Origin: Alteromonas confluentis
GTDB lineage: Bacteria > Pseudomonadota > Gammaproteobacteria > Enterobacterales > Alteromonadaceae
Reading direction: 5' to 3'
Assembly (NCBI RefSeq): GCF_001757105.1
Contig: NZ_MDHN01000029.1
Span: 310,001-374,000 of the forward strand
DNA: 64,000 nucleotides
In this document: positions 17,652-27,600 of the stretch, in pieces
How positions within the stretch are numbered: the stretch's first letter is position 1
Layout: the number at the start of each line of letters is the position of its first letter
Translations under genes and position numbers: made by a program
The notes under the pieces: model-generated
Seen by the model: the letters and a program-made list of their open reading frames with translations, nothing else
The model's database searches: none
What the model was told of the DNA's origin: nothing

Positions 17652-20312
17652 TTACATCTTCAGATTCAGTCCCAGATAAATCACACGACCCAGTGTTGAG
17701 CCGCTGATAAAGCCGTTTGCGTCATCATAGTAGACAGCGTCTTCATCGAACAAGTTATCGACATTCACTGTCACTGAAGCTTCTTCAACAAACTCATATT
17801 CACCCAGATCGTACTTGCCGAACAAGTTTACGGTAGTGAGCGAATCTGCAGAGGCAACCGCATTTTCCCAACCGTCAGTGTGAAGAATGCGAACGGTACC
17901 CAGCATATTTTCGTAAGTCGCACCCACCTGCGCTAACAAGTTATAGTCGCCACGCTCGTCTGTGCTCTTTTCGTCCTGATAGGCCGCACCCTGTACTGGC
18001 TGGAAGGTTCTGTCTAAGGTGTAAGAACCTGCCACACTGGCGTTCACGCTACCAAAATTGGTTTGCCATACTTTGCTGATGTCAAAGTCGATACCCGATA
18101 ACTTGGTGGCCGTCATGTTATTACGACGGGCGTCAAACAGTGCGTAGGCTGAGTTTCCGTCAGCATACAGGCTTTCAATTGATTGCCCGTCGATACGCAT
18201 ACCATCTGCTGCTGCCAGCGCTTCATCCAGTGTAGGATTCAATGTGTAATAATCGGCATAGCCCGCTGTGCTAAACAATACACTTGGGGTGTAGAACGGC
18301 GCCAGGCTGATTGCACTGGAGTAGTCCACGTCAAAGTAGGTCATGCTTACTTTCAGATCGTCAGAGAACTCTGGCGTCCAGTCGAAACCCACACTGTAAG
18401 ATTCAGACTCTTCTGGCTGCAAGCCATCGCTACCGCCGGCCAGAATAATGGTGCCGCGGAAGAAGTCAGAATCAGCTGCATCTGGCGCCATGAAAGGACT
18501 CACGCCTAATGTTATAGCACGGGTATCAACAGCCGCACCGGAATCCGCCAGACTGGGCGCCTGGAATGAAGTACCCCATTGTGCACGTAAACGTAAATTT
18601 TCAGTGGGAGAATAGTCTACGCCGATCTTCGGGTTTGTAGTGCTGCCCACATCGTTATAACTGTCATAACGGATAGATGCGGTAAAATCGATAGTTCCGG
18701 CATCAAGATCGTCCATCACCGGCACAACCACTTCACTGAATACGGACTTCACGTTACGAGACGCAGACGTTTCTGTCATTTGCAGTGCGTTTGCTGCGCC
18801 ACCACCAAATGAAACGTCGTAGTTTTGCTTGAAGTATTCTGTGCCCACCGCCAGCATGACATCACCGGCTGGTAAAGAATAAATGGCACCATCTAATGTT
18901 AAACGTACCTGATGATGAGTTTGCTTGGCGTCGCCCAGCGTGCCGTAATACCCAAGAATATTGCTCAGAACCGCTGAATCTGTAGCTGCTACATTGTAAG
19001 GATTCAGCGCAGTGGACTCGTCGGTTCCTGCCAGCGCAGCGGCAACGGCGGTAGCATTTACCCCGGTTTCTTCACCATGGGTTTCAGCCCAGCCGTAGCT
19101 GTATGCCGCTTTCAAACGCCAGTAGTTTGGTAACTCAACCGTAAGTTCCGGCATGAAAGAGAATGCTTTAAAGTCGCTGCTGTTCTTCGCGCCAGGCCCT
19201 ACAACATCAGAAAAGTTAAAGTCTACGGTCTGCGACGTTTCGTCGCCAATTGCCGTAAAATAAGGGTTATCGGAAGTGATAGTACCCGAAGCACCTATAT
19301 CCGTTAATGCGTTGGTCGCGTCGCCGGTAATGTCTACGCCCCAGTCGCTGTAGTAAGTGTTCAGGTTAAGGAAAACGTTGTCAGAAAATTCCTGCTCAAG
19401 GGCTAGGAAGATGGTGTCCTGCTTTTGTTCAGGTACATACGAAATACCGTCGTTAGGATCACATAAGTTACTGCCTTCGGTGAGCGTATCCATGCGGTAG
19501 CTGGTGCCGTTTGCCGTGATATTTCCAGGGCTACACTGGCGAGTGCGGTAGTCACCGCCGCCGTTTGCAGTATTGTCAGCGGTAATGAAATCACGATCTG
19601 AACCCATCACATCGCCGTTTTCCGCATGATAAAACGACAGCATCGCCGCACCAGAATCCCAAGATGTGCCAGCGGTTAAGTTCAGCGTTCCTGCGGTGTA
19701 GCTGTCACCAAATCCACCTTCCAGGTTCAGCGTCACGCCATCTTTTGGGCGTTGGGTAATAAAGTTAACTACCCCAGCAATGGCGTCGGAACCGTAAATT
19801 GAAGAGCCACCATCCATAACGACTTCTACTGTACTTAATACAGAAGGAGGAATGGCTGCCGCATTCGGTACCGTTTGAATAATGCCTGAGCCTGGTAAGC
19901 GTAAACCGTTTAACAGTACGAGTGTTGTGCTACCGCCGCCGGTACCGATATCGCGAAGTTTAGGCATTGGCATACCCTGACCAATATCCGTCGCCATTGT
20001 TGGACGGCTATTAAAGGTGCTGGTCATTTGCGGAATTTGCGCAAGAAGTTCGTTGCTGTCAGGTACACCAATTTCAGCCACATCTTCTTCAGAAATACCC
20101 ACCACATTCGTACCGACTGGCGTTGCACCGCGAATAAGTGTACCGGTTGCAGATCCACGTACTTCAATGGTTTCTACTGTAGGATCGGGTTCGGATTGGG
20201 CAGACTCAACGTCCTGAGCAAATGCACAATGGGTAAAAGAGGCCGTGATCATTACCGCGAGTGCGGAACGACGGAATGCTGGTGTAGCGGTTAGTCCTGA
20301 AAATGAGGCCAT
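17652..20312 (-). CDS. TonB-dependent receptor of rhamnose locus
   Basis: This 886-residue outer-membrane receptor has a signal peptide (residues 1-32, FTHCAFAQD), a TonB-box-like region before residue 60, a plug domain (NELLAQIPQM, VLLNGLRLPGSG, STVEVVMDGGSSIYGSDAIAGVVNF) and a beta barrel ending GRVIYLGLNLKM. The plug style (VLLNGLRL, GSSIYGSDAIAG) is typical of carbohydrate-associated proteobacterial receptors. I chose ATG 20312, 6 bp after AAGGAG; an ATG at 20318 is too close to that site. It likely imports rhamnose-containing oligosaccharides, judged by neighbours and the shared operator upstream. Confidence 0.92.
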   Translation of the reverse strand: MASFSGLTATPAFRRSALAVMITASFTHCAFAQDVESAQSEPDPTVETIEVRGSATGTLIRGATPVGTNVVGISEEDVAEIGVPDSNELLAQIPQMTSTFNSRPTMATDIGQGMPMPKLRDIGTGGGSTTLVLLNGLRLPGSGIIQTVPNAAAIPPSVLSTVEVVMDGGSSIYGSDAIAGVVNFITQRPKDGVTLNLEGGFGDSYTAGTLNLTAGTSWDSGAAMLSFYHAENGDVMGSDRDFITADNTANGGGDYRTRQCSPGNITANGTSYRMDTLTEGSNLCDPNDGISYVPEQKQDTIFLALEQEFSDNVFLNLNTYYSDWGVDITGDATNALTDIGASGTITSDNPYFTAIGDETSQTVDFNFSDVVGPGAKNSSDFKAFSFMPELTVELPNYWRLKAAYSYGWAETHGEETGVNATAVAAALAGTDESTALNPYNVAATDSAVLSNILGYYGTLGDAKQTHHQVRLTLDGAIYSLPAGDVMLAVGTEYFKQNYDVSFGGGAANALQMTETSASRNVKSVFSEVVVPVMDDLDAGTIDFTASIRYDSYNDVGSTTNPKIGVDYSPTENLRLRAQWGTSFQAPSLADSGAAVDTRAITLGVSPFMAPDAADSDFFRGTIILAGGSDGLQPEESESYSVGFDWTPEFSDDLKVSMTYFDVDYSSAISLAPFYTPSVLFSTAGYADYYTLNPTLDEALAAADGMRIDGQSIESLYADGNSAYALFDARRNNMTATKLSGIDFDISKVWQTNFGSVNASVAGSYTLDRTFQPVQGAAYQDEKSTDERGDYNLLAQVGATYENMLGTVRILHTDGWENAVASADSLTTVNLFGKYDLGEYEFVEEASVTVNVDNLFDEDAVYYDDANGFISGSTLGRVIYLGLNLKM

Positions 20313-20424
20313 TTTCATCTCCTTGCGTGGTTGTGTGTCAGTGATTAACTTACTTTTTGGCAGCATGTTATTTTTATTAAAACTGCTCGATTTTAATTAA
20401 CATTGGAGCAACAAAGTACAGCGA

Positions 20425-20454
20425 CAATCATAAACAGTCAATAACAATCACAAA
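20425..20454. promoter_or_regulatory. Putative DeoR operator upstream of TBDR
   Basis: CAATCA (20425), CAGTCA (20435) and CAATCA (20445) are in exact 10-bp register about 115-140 bp upstream of the receptor start. The divergent region 20313-20800 contains only this array, the second array at 20710 and AT-rich promoter sequence. Confidence 0.6.
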
Positions 20455-20709
20455 CAAATATAATTAATACCTGCTATCCATAAATTTAATGAATAAAAAA
20501 TACACAAACACAGTTAACCAACGGAAATGAATAGGATTGAATGTAAAGTAGATTAAATAAGCTTTTCAGCGCGCTTCGCATGCCCTATGTCGTGGTTCGA
20601 CGCGGTATATTTCACCAACCGGTAATCAATTCAGCCTGAGTGTGTTCTGCCAACTTCGCCGCTAAGCCGTTAACACATTGACAACATCTATTCAGATAGG
20701 GCAACATGC

Positions 20710-20725
20710 CAATCACTTTCAATCA
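20710..20725. promoter_or_regulatory. Putative DeoR operator upstream of rhamnosidase
   Basis: CAATCACTTTCAATCA consists of two hexamers 10 bp apart, about 75-90 bp before the GH78 start. The inner string ATCACTTTCAATCA recurs upstream of the deoR gene on the other strand. Confidence 0.55.
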
Positions 20726-20800
20726 TAACGTTTCAGATAACCTGCACGACTCGCGGGTTTCACTGAACAGATTGCCACCAGATACGTACTGGAGATTTGC

Positions 20801-23800
20801 ATGCGCAAACTAATACTCACTCTTGCTGTTGCAGCACCTGTAACAATACTTTCAGCCTGTAGCGGTACAGGCAGTGCCGGCACATCATCTGCACCATTTG
20901 ATTTAGCGGCGCTTAAAACTGAGTACCGCAACCAGCCCATTGGCATTGATGTCACCGCACCTCGCTTTAGCTGGCAGTTAGCTGCAAAGGGAGATGAGAA
21001 AGGCTTAAACCAGTCTGCTTATCAAATCCGTGTGACTGACGAGAACGGCGCGCAGGTATGGGATTCCGGCAAGCAAAACTCCGCACAAGCGCTTCACATT
21101 ACCTATCAAGGCACGCCCTTGCGCCCGCGTACCCAATACACCTGGCACCTCACGGTGTGGGACAACGATGGCGATGAAAGTCAGGCCATATCCACCTTTG
21201 AAACCGGCTTACTGGATACCTCTTTGAACGCCTGGAACGGTGCAACCTGGATAGGCGGCAATGACGATGCCCTTCCCCTTTATGGTGATTACCTGCCACT
21301 GTTCCGCATTAGCGCAGACGTAACCATTGAAGAAGGAAGCACGGCTGGCGGCATTGTATTTGCTGCCAACGATCCGCGAATGATGGACAAGTTCAAAAAT
21401 ATCTATCAGGTAGAAAGTGGTGAAGACGAGAGCTATTTTAAAATCGAACTGGATGTAGCGGGTGTTGAAGACGGCAAACCGGCAACGCTGAATTTTTACC
21501 GTGCAGGCTATACGCAAGACGACACCCCGGATACGCCGGTTAAATCCTTTGCCATTAAGCCGTCTCTGATAAACGCTTATAATCGCCACAAACCTCACAA
21601 CCTGCTTATCAACAATGAATTCGGTAATGTTACCGTCCAGTTAGATGGCAACCCGGCGTTCTGGGTAGGTGCTGAGTCGGAAGAAAAATCGGGTTTTCAG
21701 TTGATGTTCCCGCCACTGGTTGAAGGGGCCACGGTTCAGCTTAACCCTCTGGGCCACAATCACGACTATGTCACCTATGGCATGCTCAATGATGTCGGTG
21801 TGGCCGCGGATGCAGGTTCAACCGTCACAGTCAGCAACCTGACGGTGAGCAACATGCATACGCCGCACAGTGTGCTATTTAATGGCGCAGAGCATGGCGC
21901 TGCATTTGCAGACAAATCCAGCCAGGTAAGCGATACCAAGGCCGGTATTAGATTCACCGGCTCTAAAGACAGTCAGCTCGTGGTTGTTGATACCCAAAGT
22001 AACGGTATGCCCCAGCTGCGCACAGAATTCGATGTAGCGGACAAAGTGGTTAGCAAAGCGCGCTTGTACGTTACCGCCCGGGGCATTTACGAATACTACG
22101 TGAACGGCGAAAAGGTGAGTAATGATTACTACAACCCAGGCCTTACGCAATACAACTTAACTCACTTGTACCAGTCTTACGATGTTACTGATGCCGTTCA
22201 GAACGGTGAAAACGCCATGGGCGCCCGACTGGGCGAAGGTTGGTGGAGCGGCATGCTCGGTTTCGGTAACACCTGGAATGGATTTGGTGACCGCCAGTCG
22301 TTGCTCGCGCAGTTAATCATTACTTACGAGGATGGCTCTGAAAGTGTCGTGATCACTGAACCAGGTAACTGGCAATTCAGCGACAGCTCGCCAGTGGTGT
22401 ACGGCAGCTTATCGATGGGCGAAGTGTACGATGCCCGCATTGCTGAAGAACAGGCAGGCTGGGCCACCACATCGTTCGAGCGCGAATGGGAACCTGCTGC
22501 CGAAATTTCACTGGAGACAACCAAAGCGCAGAATGTACAACCAAACATGATGCGCCCGGCGCAAACGCTGTCTTACAACAACATGAAGCTTATCGGGCAA
22601 ATTGGTGAACCTGCCCGCGAATTTACCACTGTTCAGGCAAAAAGTGTGGAAGAGGTACGTCCTGGTGTATTTGTCTACGACCTTGGACAAAACATCGTTG
22701 GCGTACCTCGACTACATTTTGCGAATGGTAAAGCCGGTGATGCCGTTACCGTACGGTTTGCCGAAATGCTCTATCCGGACTTACCAGAATCAGGCCCGAA
22801 CGTGGGCATGATCATGACCGAAAATTATCGTGCCGCACTCAGCCAGGATATCTACATCATGACTGACGGCGAGCAAACCTTTGAGCCTCATTTCACCTCG
22901 CACGGATTCCAATACATTGAGATAACGGGTGTAGACAAGCCATTACCGTTAGAAGCCGTTAACGGTGTGGTAGTCAGTTCAGTACAGGCGCTTACTGCGC
23001 GCTACGAAAGTTCTGACCAGAAAGTAAACCAGCTGTGGTCTAACCTTACCTGGTCGAATGTAGACAACTTCTTATCTGTACCCACAGATTGCCCGCAGCG
23101 TAACGAGCGTATGGGCTGGTCTGGCGACATCAACGTATTTGCGCCTACCGCTACCTATGTAAGCGATGCCTCCCAGTTTATGCGCAGGCATTTACAGGCC
23201 ATGCGTGATACCCAGGCCGAGAGTGGTCGCTATGCTGATGTCGCCCCGGTTGGCGGCGGCTTTGGTGGCGTGCTGTGGGGCGTTGCCGGTATTACCGTAG
23301 CTTGGGAAACGTACTGGCAATATGGTGATAAAGGCTTGCTGGCAGAACATTATTCGTCAATGAACGAATACATGACATTCCTGCATGACTCCATCGACAG
23401 CGAAACCGGATTGAGCACAGACTCAGGTTTGGGCGACTGGTTAGGGCCGCAGAACAATCAACTCGGCGCAGACTACCTGGCTACGGCGTATCACATTTAT
23501 GCGCTGGATATTATGAAGCAGGTTGCCGTTATTCTTGATGATGACGCCATGGCCCGTGAATACCGCGAGCAATATGACGAGCGCAAAGCCTTCTTCAACG
23601 ACAAGTTTGTGAATGATGAAATGCAAACCGTTGGTCTGGTGGGCGGCCCAAGTATGTTTAATCCGGTAGCTCCACCGGCAGAATGGGCAGTAGCAGACAC
23701 CCAAACCTCGTTTGCAGTTGGTCTGGCGATGAACGCATTCAACGACGATAACGCAGCGGCGATGGCAGAGAAGCTTACCCACTCGATATCGTCACAAAAC

Positions 23801-24433
23801 GTTGACGATACCGGGAAAACCCGCCCCGCTTACTCCCTGATGACCGGCTTTATCGGCACAGCCTGGATCAGCAAAGCGCTGTCTGAAAATGGCTATACCG
23901 ATGATGCATACCGCTTATTGCTTAACGATCAGTATCCTTCGTGGTTGTATCCTATCGATCAGGGTGCGACAACAATTTGGGAACGCCTGAACGGTTACAC
24001 TGTTGAAGACGGATTCGGTGGCAATAACAGCATGAACTCCTTCAACCACTATTCATTCGGTGCTATTGGTGAATGGTTAATCAGTCACTCAGGCGGTATT
24101 CAACGACTGAGCCCCGGTTTTAAAACCTTTGCGTTGAAGCCAGAGTTTGATCCGCAGAACGAAATTGACTGGGTAAAAGCAGAATATGATTCACCTTACG
24201 GAAAAATTTCGAGCCACTGGCAAGTAAAAAATGGTAAGTTTGACTACCGGGTAACCATTCCTGCTAACACTACAGCAACAATTTCGTTACCCGGCGCACA
24301 GCAAGCATTGAAGATTGATGGCGATAATGTGAAAGCCAGTAAGTTCGTAACTAACGTTTCCCGTGCTGATGAAATGAACACCTTTTCATTAGGCTCTGGT
24401 ACTTACCAAATCACAGGTGCCGTTAACGAATAA
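20801..24433 (+). CDS. GH78 alpha-L-rhamnosidase lipoprotein
   Basis: This 1210-residue glycoside hydrolase removes terminal alpha-L-rhamnose. A lipoprotein signal ends in the lipobox ILSAC (Cys20). An Ig-like N-terminal region (RFSWQLAA, QAHITYQGTPLRPRTQYTW-like pattern) is followed by jelly-roll domains, the alpha/alpha-barrel catalytic domain and a C-terminal beta domain. The family motif DCPQRNERMGWSGD spans residues 763-776, with Glu769 the likely general acid, and TTIWERLNG holds the likely base Glu1061. GGAG lies 6 bp before the ATG. It is long for the family because of an extra lectin-like insert at about residues 140-350. It is followed after 23 bp by a GH3 gene. Confidence 0.94.
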   Translation: MRKLILTLAVAAPVTILSACSGTGSAGTSSAPFDLAALKTEYRNQPIGIDVTAPRFSWQLAAKGDEKGLNQSAYQIRVTDENGAQVWDSGKQNSAQALHITYQGTPLRPRTQYTWHLTVWDNDGDESQAISTFETGLLDTSLNAWNGATWIGGNDDALPLYGDYLPLFRISADVTIEEGSTAGGIVFAANDPRMMDKFKNIYQVESGEDESYFKIELDVAGVEDGKPATLNFYRAGYTQDDTPDTPVKSFAIKPSLINAYNRHKPHNLLINNEFGNVTVQLDGNPAFWVGAESEEKSGFQLMFPPLVEGATVQLNPLGHNHDYVTYGMLNDVGVAADAGSTVTVSNLTVSNMHTPHSVLFNGAEHGAAFADKSSQVSDTKAGIRFTGSKDSQLVVVDTQSNGMPQLRTEFDVADKVVSKARLYVTARGIYEYYVNGEKVSNDYYNPGLTQYNLTHLYQSYDVTDAVQNGENAMGARLGEGWWSGMLGFGNTWNGFGDRQSLLAQLIITYEDGSESVVITEPGNWQFSDSSPVVYGSLSMGEVYDARIAEEQAGWATTSFEREWEPAAEISLETTKAQNVQPNMMRPAQTLSYNNMKLIGQIGEPAREFTTVQAKSVEEVRPGVFVYDLGQNIVGVPRLHFANGKAGDAVTVRFAEMLYPDLPESGPNVGMIMTENYRAALSQDIYIMTDGEQTFEPHFTSHGFQYIEITGVDKPLPLEAVNGVVVSSVQALTARYESSDQKVNQLWSNLTWSNVDNFLSVPTDCPQRNERMGWSGDINVFAPTATYVSDASQFMRRHLQAMRDTQAESGRYADVAPVGGGFGGVLWGVAGITVAWETYWQYGDKGLLAEHYSSMNEYMTFLHDSIDSETGLSTDSGLGDWLGPQNNQLGADYLATAYHIYALDIMKQVAVILDDDAMAREYREQYDERKAFFNDKFVNDEMQTVGLVGGPSMFNPVAPPAEWAVADTQTSFAVGLAMNAFNDDNAAAMAEKLTHSISSQNVDDTGKTRPAYSLMTGFIGTAWISKALSENGYTDDAYRLLLNDQYPSWLYPIDQGATTIWERLNGYTVEDGFGGNNSMNSFNHYSFGAIGEWLISHSGGIQRLSPGFKTFALKPEFDPQNEIDWVKAEYDSPYGKISSHWQVKNGKFDYRVTIPANTTATISLPGAQQALKIDGDNVKASKFVTNVSRADEMNTFSLGSGTYQITGAVNE

Positions 24434-24456
24434 TTATCCGGTCAAGGACACGATTA

Positions 24457-26469
24457 ATGAAAAAGCATACAGCAACATTGGGTAGTGCCTGCCTTATCAC
24501 TACCGCTATGCTTACTGGTTGTGGCGAGAAACCCTCGCCCGCCCAGGTTGAGCAACCGAAGAATGAAACCGCTCCTGTAAGCCAGGTGACGGTTAAAACC
24601 ACCAGCAAAGCGGTTATCGAACAAGACGGCCAAACGTTCCGCGATTTGAATGCCGATGGCAAACTTACGCCGTATGAAGACTGGCGTTTGCCGGTTGAAG
24701 AACGTGTGGCCGACTTGGTTGCCCGCATGACGCTGGAAGAAAAAGCCGGTGAAATGGTGCATGGCACCTTGCCGGGTAAAAATGGCTTTGCTGGTTTTTC
24801 TCAGGACGGCTATGACATCGATGTCGCCACTTCCCTGTTCAAAGACAAACATATCGGCAGTTACATCAGCCGCCTGAACATGTCACCATCAGATCTGGCC
24901 GTCGAGAACAACAAAGTCCAGGCGCTGGCAGAAACCACCCGGTTGGGTATTCCCGCTATTATCAGTACCGACCCGCGCAACCACTTCCAGTACGTGTTAG
25001 GTGCTGCTGAGTCTACCGATGGTTTCACGCAGTGGCCCGAGCCTCTTGGTTTTGGTGCGCTGAACGATCCTGAAGTGACCGAACAGTTTGGTGACATTAC
25101 CCGTCAGGAATACCGTGCAACCGGTTTTACTATGGCGTTATCACCGCAGGCTGACTTAGCCACCGAACCCCGTTGGCCTCGTATCATTGCCACCTTTGGT
25201 AGCGATGCTGGTGAAGTGAGTAAACAGGTGGGCGCGTACATTCGTGGTTTCCAGGGCAGCTCTGATGGCATCACGCCGGAAGGCGTATCAACCGTTACCA
25301 AACACTGGGTGGGTTACGGTGCAGCGGTAGAAGGTTTTGATGGCCATAACTACTACGGCCGCAATGCACAGCTGGACGATACCAGTTTTGAAGATCATAT
25401 CCGCGCATTTGACGGTGCTTTCGAAGCAAAAACCACCGGCATAATGCCTGCTTATCCTATCTTACACGGCATCACTGTAGACGGTGAACCGGTAGAAGCA
25501 GTAAGCCCGGGCTTCAACAAACAAATACTGCAAAACCTGCTGCGCGGCGATGCCGGCTTTAAAGGCGTTGTGGTTTCAGACTGGGCGGTAACCCGGGACT
25601 GTAGTGAAGAATGTAAGGCACCGACTAAACCACAAGGCGTGCGGGAAATTGCGACGCCGTGGGGTGTGGAAGACCTGACTATTCCTGAGCGTTTCGTGAA
25701 AGGTATTACCGCAGGTATCGACCAGTTCGGCGGTGAAGACCAGCCTGAGATCATCGTTAATGCAGTTCACGAAGGCAAACTGACAGAAGCGCGTATCGAT
25801 GAGTCGGCCACCCGTATTCTCACACTGAAGTTTGAGCTTGGTTTATTCGACAACCCCTACGTGGATGAAGCGACTGCAGCATCGAATGTGGGTAAACCGG
25901 AATGGCGGGCACTGGCTCGTGAGGTTCAGGCAAAATCCCAAGTGCTACTGAAAAATGCGGATAAGCTGCTACCACTGGCAGACTCGATGAAGAAAGTGTT
26001 CGTTGATGGCTTAAATCCAGAGGCACTCACCGCTCGCGGCTTTGAAGTTGTGACCGACCCGGCCCAAGCCGACTTTGCGATTTTCCGCTTCTCAACGCCA
26101 AGTGAAAATCTGCATCCGAACCACTTCTTCGGCAGCCGCCAGAATGAAGGCCGCGTCTCATTCCGCGAAGACGATGAGAAGTATCAGCAGATGTTGGCCG
26201 TTAGCCAGCAAGTGCCAACTATCTTATCCGTCTTTTTAGAACGTCCCATGATCATGGGTGAACTGAACAATACCGCAGGTGCCATTCTGGCTAACTTCGG
26301 TAGTGCAGACGATGCCGTGATTGATGTGCTTACCGGCAAGGTATCACCCACCGGCACCCTGCCACTGGAGCTGCCGTCTTCTGATGAAGCTGTAGAAGCA
26401 CAGAAACCCGGTTACGCAGACGACAGCGAAAACCCGCTGTACAAGCGTCGTGAAGGACTGACATTCTGA
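24457..26469 (+). CDS. GH3 glycoside hydrolase lipoprotein (beta-glucosidase-like)
   Basis: This 670-residue enzyme has a lipoprotein signal with lipobox MLTGC (Cys22). The catalytic barrel carries VARMTLEEKAGEM, the substrate loop TKHWVGYGA, and the nucleophile motif GVVVSDW (Asp375). The C-terminal domain includes VLLKNADKLLPL and ends in REGLTF, typical of GH3. It would trim beta-linked sugars from rhamnose-bearing glycans or glycosides in the periplasm. AAGGAC lies before the ATG, and the gene follows the rhamnosidase by 23 bp, so the pair is one operon. The sugar specificity cannot be read from sequence. Confidence 0.92.
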   Translation: MKKHTATLGSACLITTAMLTGCGEKPSPAQVEQPKNETAPVSQVTVKTTSKAVIEQDGQTFRDLNADGKLTPYEDWRLPVEERVADLVARMTLEEKAGEMVHGTLPGKNGFAGFSQDGYDIDVATSLFKDKHIGSYISRLNMSPSDLAVENNKVQALAETTRLGIPAIISTDPRNHFQYVLGAAESTDGFTQWPEPLGFGALNDPEVTEQFGDITRQEYRATGFTMALSPQADLATEPRWPRIIATFGSDAGEVSKQVGAYIRGFQGSSDGITPEGVSTVTKHWVGYGAAVEGFDGHNYYGRNAQLDDTSFEDHIRAFDGAFEAKTTGIMPAYPILHGITVDGEPVEAVSPGFNKQILQNLLRGDAGFKGVVVSDWAVTRDCSEECKAPTKPQGVREIATPWGVEDLTIPERFVKGITAGIDQFGGEDQPEIIVNAVHEGKLTEARIDESATRILTLKFELGLFDNPYVDEATAASNVGKPEWRALAREVQAKSQVLLKNADKLLPLADSMKKVFVDGLNPEALTARGFEVVTDPAQADFAIFRFSTPSENLHPNHFFGSRQNEGRVSFREDDEKYQQMLAVSQQVPTILSVFLERPMIMGELNNTAGAILANFGSADDAVIDVLTGKVSPTGTLPLELPSSDEAVEAQKPGYADDSENPLYKRREGLTF

Positions 26470-26488
26470 TTTTTGGTGTGTAGATATT

Positions 26489-26520
26489 AAAAAGGCAGCG
26501 AGCGCTGCCTTTTTTGTTTT
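26489..26520. terminator. Bidirectional terminator between GH3 and map genes
   Basis: Stem AAAGGCAGCG/CGCTGCCTTT with A-runs and T-runs on both sides (TTTTTTG on plus) lies between the two convergent stops. Confidence 0.85.
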
Positions 26521-27290
26521 TAGTGTTCTTCATCCCGCAATGTAAGCACTTCGAACCCGGATTCAGTCACCAGAATGGTGTGCTCCCATTGTGCTGAGAG
26601 TTTTTTGTCGCGGGTCACCACTGTCCAGCCGTCTTTCTTTAGCTTGGTTTTGTAGGTGCCCTGGTTAATCATCGGCTCTATGGTAAATGTCATGCCCGGC
26701 ACTAAATGCATACCTGTGCCCTTGCGGCCATAATGCACAACTTGCGGTTCTTCATGCATTTCGCGGCCAATACCGTGTCCGCAGTAATCCCGCACGACAC
26801 TGAAGCCTTCTTTTTCTACATGCGACTGAATGGCATAACCAATATCCCCCAGCGTCGCGCCTGGCTTTACGGTTTCGATACCTTTCCACATGGCTTCGTA
26901 AGTCGTGTCCACCAGCTTTTTCGCAATAGGTGTTACTTTGCCAATGCAATACATTTTGCTGCTGTCGGCAATAAAGCCATTTTTCTCCAGCGTGATGTCC
27001 ACATTCACGATATCCCCTTCCCGCAACTTCTTTGCTACCGACGGCACACCGTGACATACCACTTCGTTTACCGATGAATTAAGTACATATTCATAGCCGT
27101 ACTGCCCCTTGCTGGCCGGTCTTGCCTGCAAAGTATCAGTGATATATGCATCAACGAAATCATTCACTTCCATGGTGGTCATGCCGGCCTGAATTTCTTT
27201 ATCCAGCGCATGAAATACGCTGGCCAGTAACCGGCCTGATTCGCGCATCAATGCGATTTCCTGTGCACTTTTTATCGATACATTACTCAT
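26520..27290 (-). CDS. map: Type I methionine aminopeptidase
   Basis: This 256-residue enzyme removes N-terminal methionine from new proteins. All five metal ligands are present: Asp98 (VNVDIT), Asp109 (IADSSKMY), His172 (CGHGIGREMHEEP), Glu205 (FTIEPM) and Glu236 (QWEHTI). It is shorter at the N-terminus than forms with a zinc-finger extension, like E. coli Map. Its ATG lies inside the end of the ParD-like gene (8-bp overlap), so translation is coupled to that gene. It is not next to rpsB, the usual place of the primary map gene, so it may be a second copy. Confidence 0.94.
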   Translation of the reverse strand: MSNVSIKSAQEIALMRESGRLLASVFHALDKEIQAGMTTMEVNDFVDAYITDTLQARPASKGQYGYEYVLNSSVNEVVCHGVPSVAKKLREGDIVNVDITLEKNGFIADSSKMYCIGKVTPIAKKLVDTTYEAMWKGIETVKPGATLGDIGYAIQSHVEKEGFSVVRDYCGHGIGREMHEEPQVVHYGRKGTGMHLVPGMTFTIEPMINQGTYKTKLKKDGWTVVTRDKKLSAQWEHTILVTESGFEVLTLRDEEH

Positions 27291-27489
27291 GAACCAGTCT
27301 CACTGTTGATACGTTTTGCTGACGTTTTTCCTGTTCCAGAATTTGCTCATAGGTGAGCGTGGGGTTTTGCTCTGCAAGTCTCCCGATTTTCATCCAGAAC
27401 TCAGCTTGCGAATTGATAGAACGTTCCATCACCACGCTGTTCTTGCGCACCTCTTCGTGCAATTGTTCGGAGATTTTGACAATGCCCAT
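27283..27489 (-). CDS. ParD-like small DNA-binding/antitoxin-family protein
   Basis: This 68-residue protein resembles the ParD_like family: an N-terminal beta strand (GIVKISEQLHEEVRK), a helix with RSINSQAEFWMKIGRLAEQNP typical of ribbon-helix-helix antitoxins, and a Gln/Glu-rich tail. It overlaps the methionine aminopeptidase start by 8 bp. No toxin gene lies next to it, so a conventional toxin-antitoxin pair is not supported. It may autoregulate the operon. The ribosome-binding site is weak. Confidence 0.72.
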   Translation of the reverse strand: MGIVKISEQLHEEVRKNSVVMERSINSQAEFWMKIGRLAEQNPTLTYEQILEQEKRQQNVSTVRLVHE

Positions 27490-27545
27490 GAATACACCAA
27501 TAGAATATGATTTGCTACATATTGCTACACTATATGAAAGGAGTC

Positions 27546-27581
27546 AAAAAAAAGCCCGGACACGCTGTTCACGGCCGGGCT
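27546..27581 (-). terminator. Intrinsic terminator of GH2 gene
   Basis: Stem AGCCCGG/CCGGGCT with a loop, followed on the minus strand by an eight-T run, lies about 20 bp after the GH2 stop. Confidence 0.85.
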
Positions 27582-27600
27582 GAAATAACACGCAAAACTT

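Noticed and set aside
27283..27489. ParD-like protein considered as half of a toxin-antitoxin module
   Set aside because: The only adjacent gene is methionine aminopeptidase; no ParE/RelE-type toxin frame is visible.
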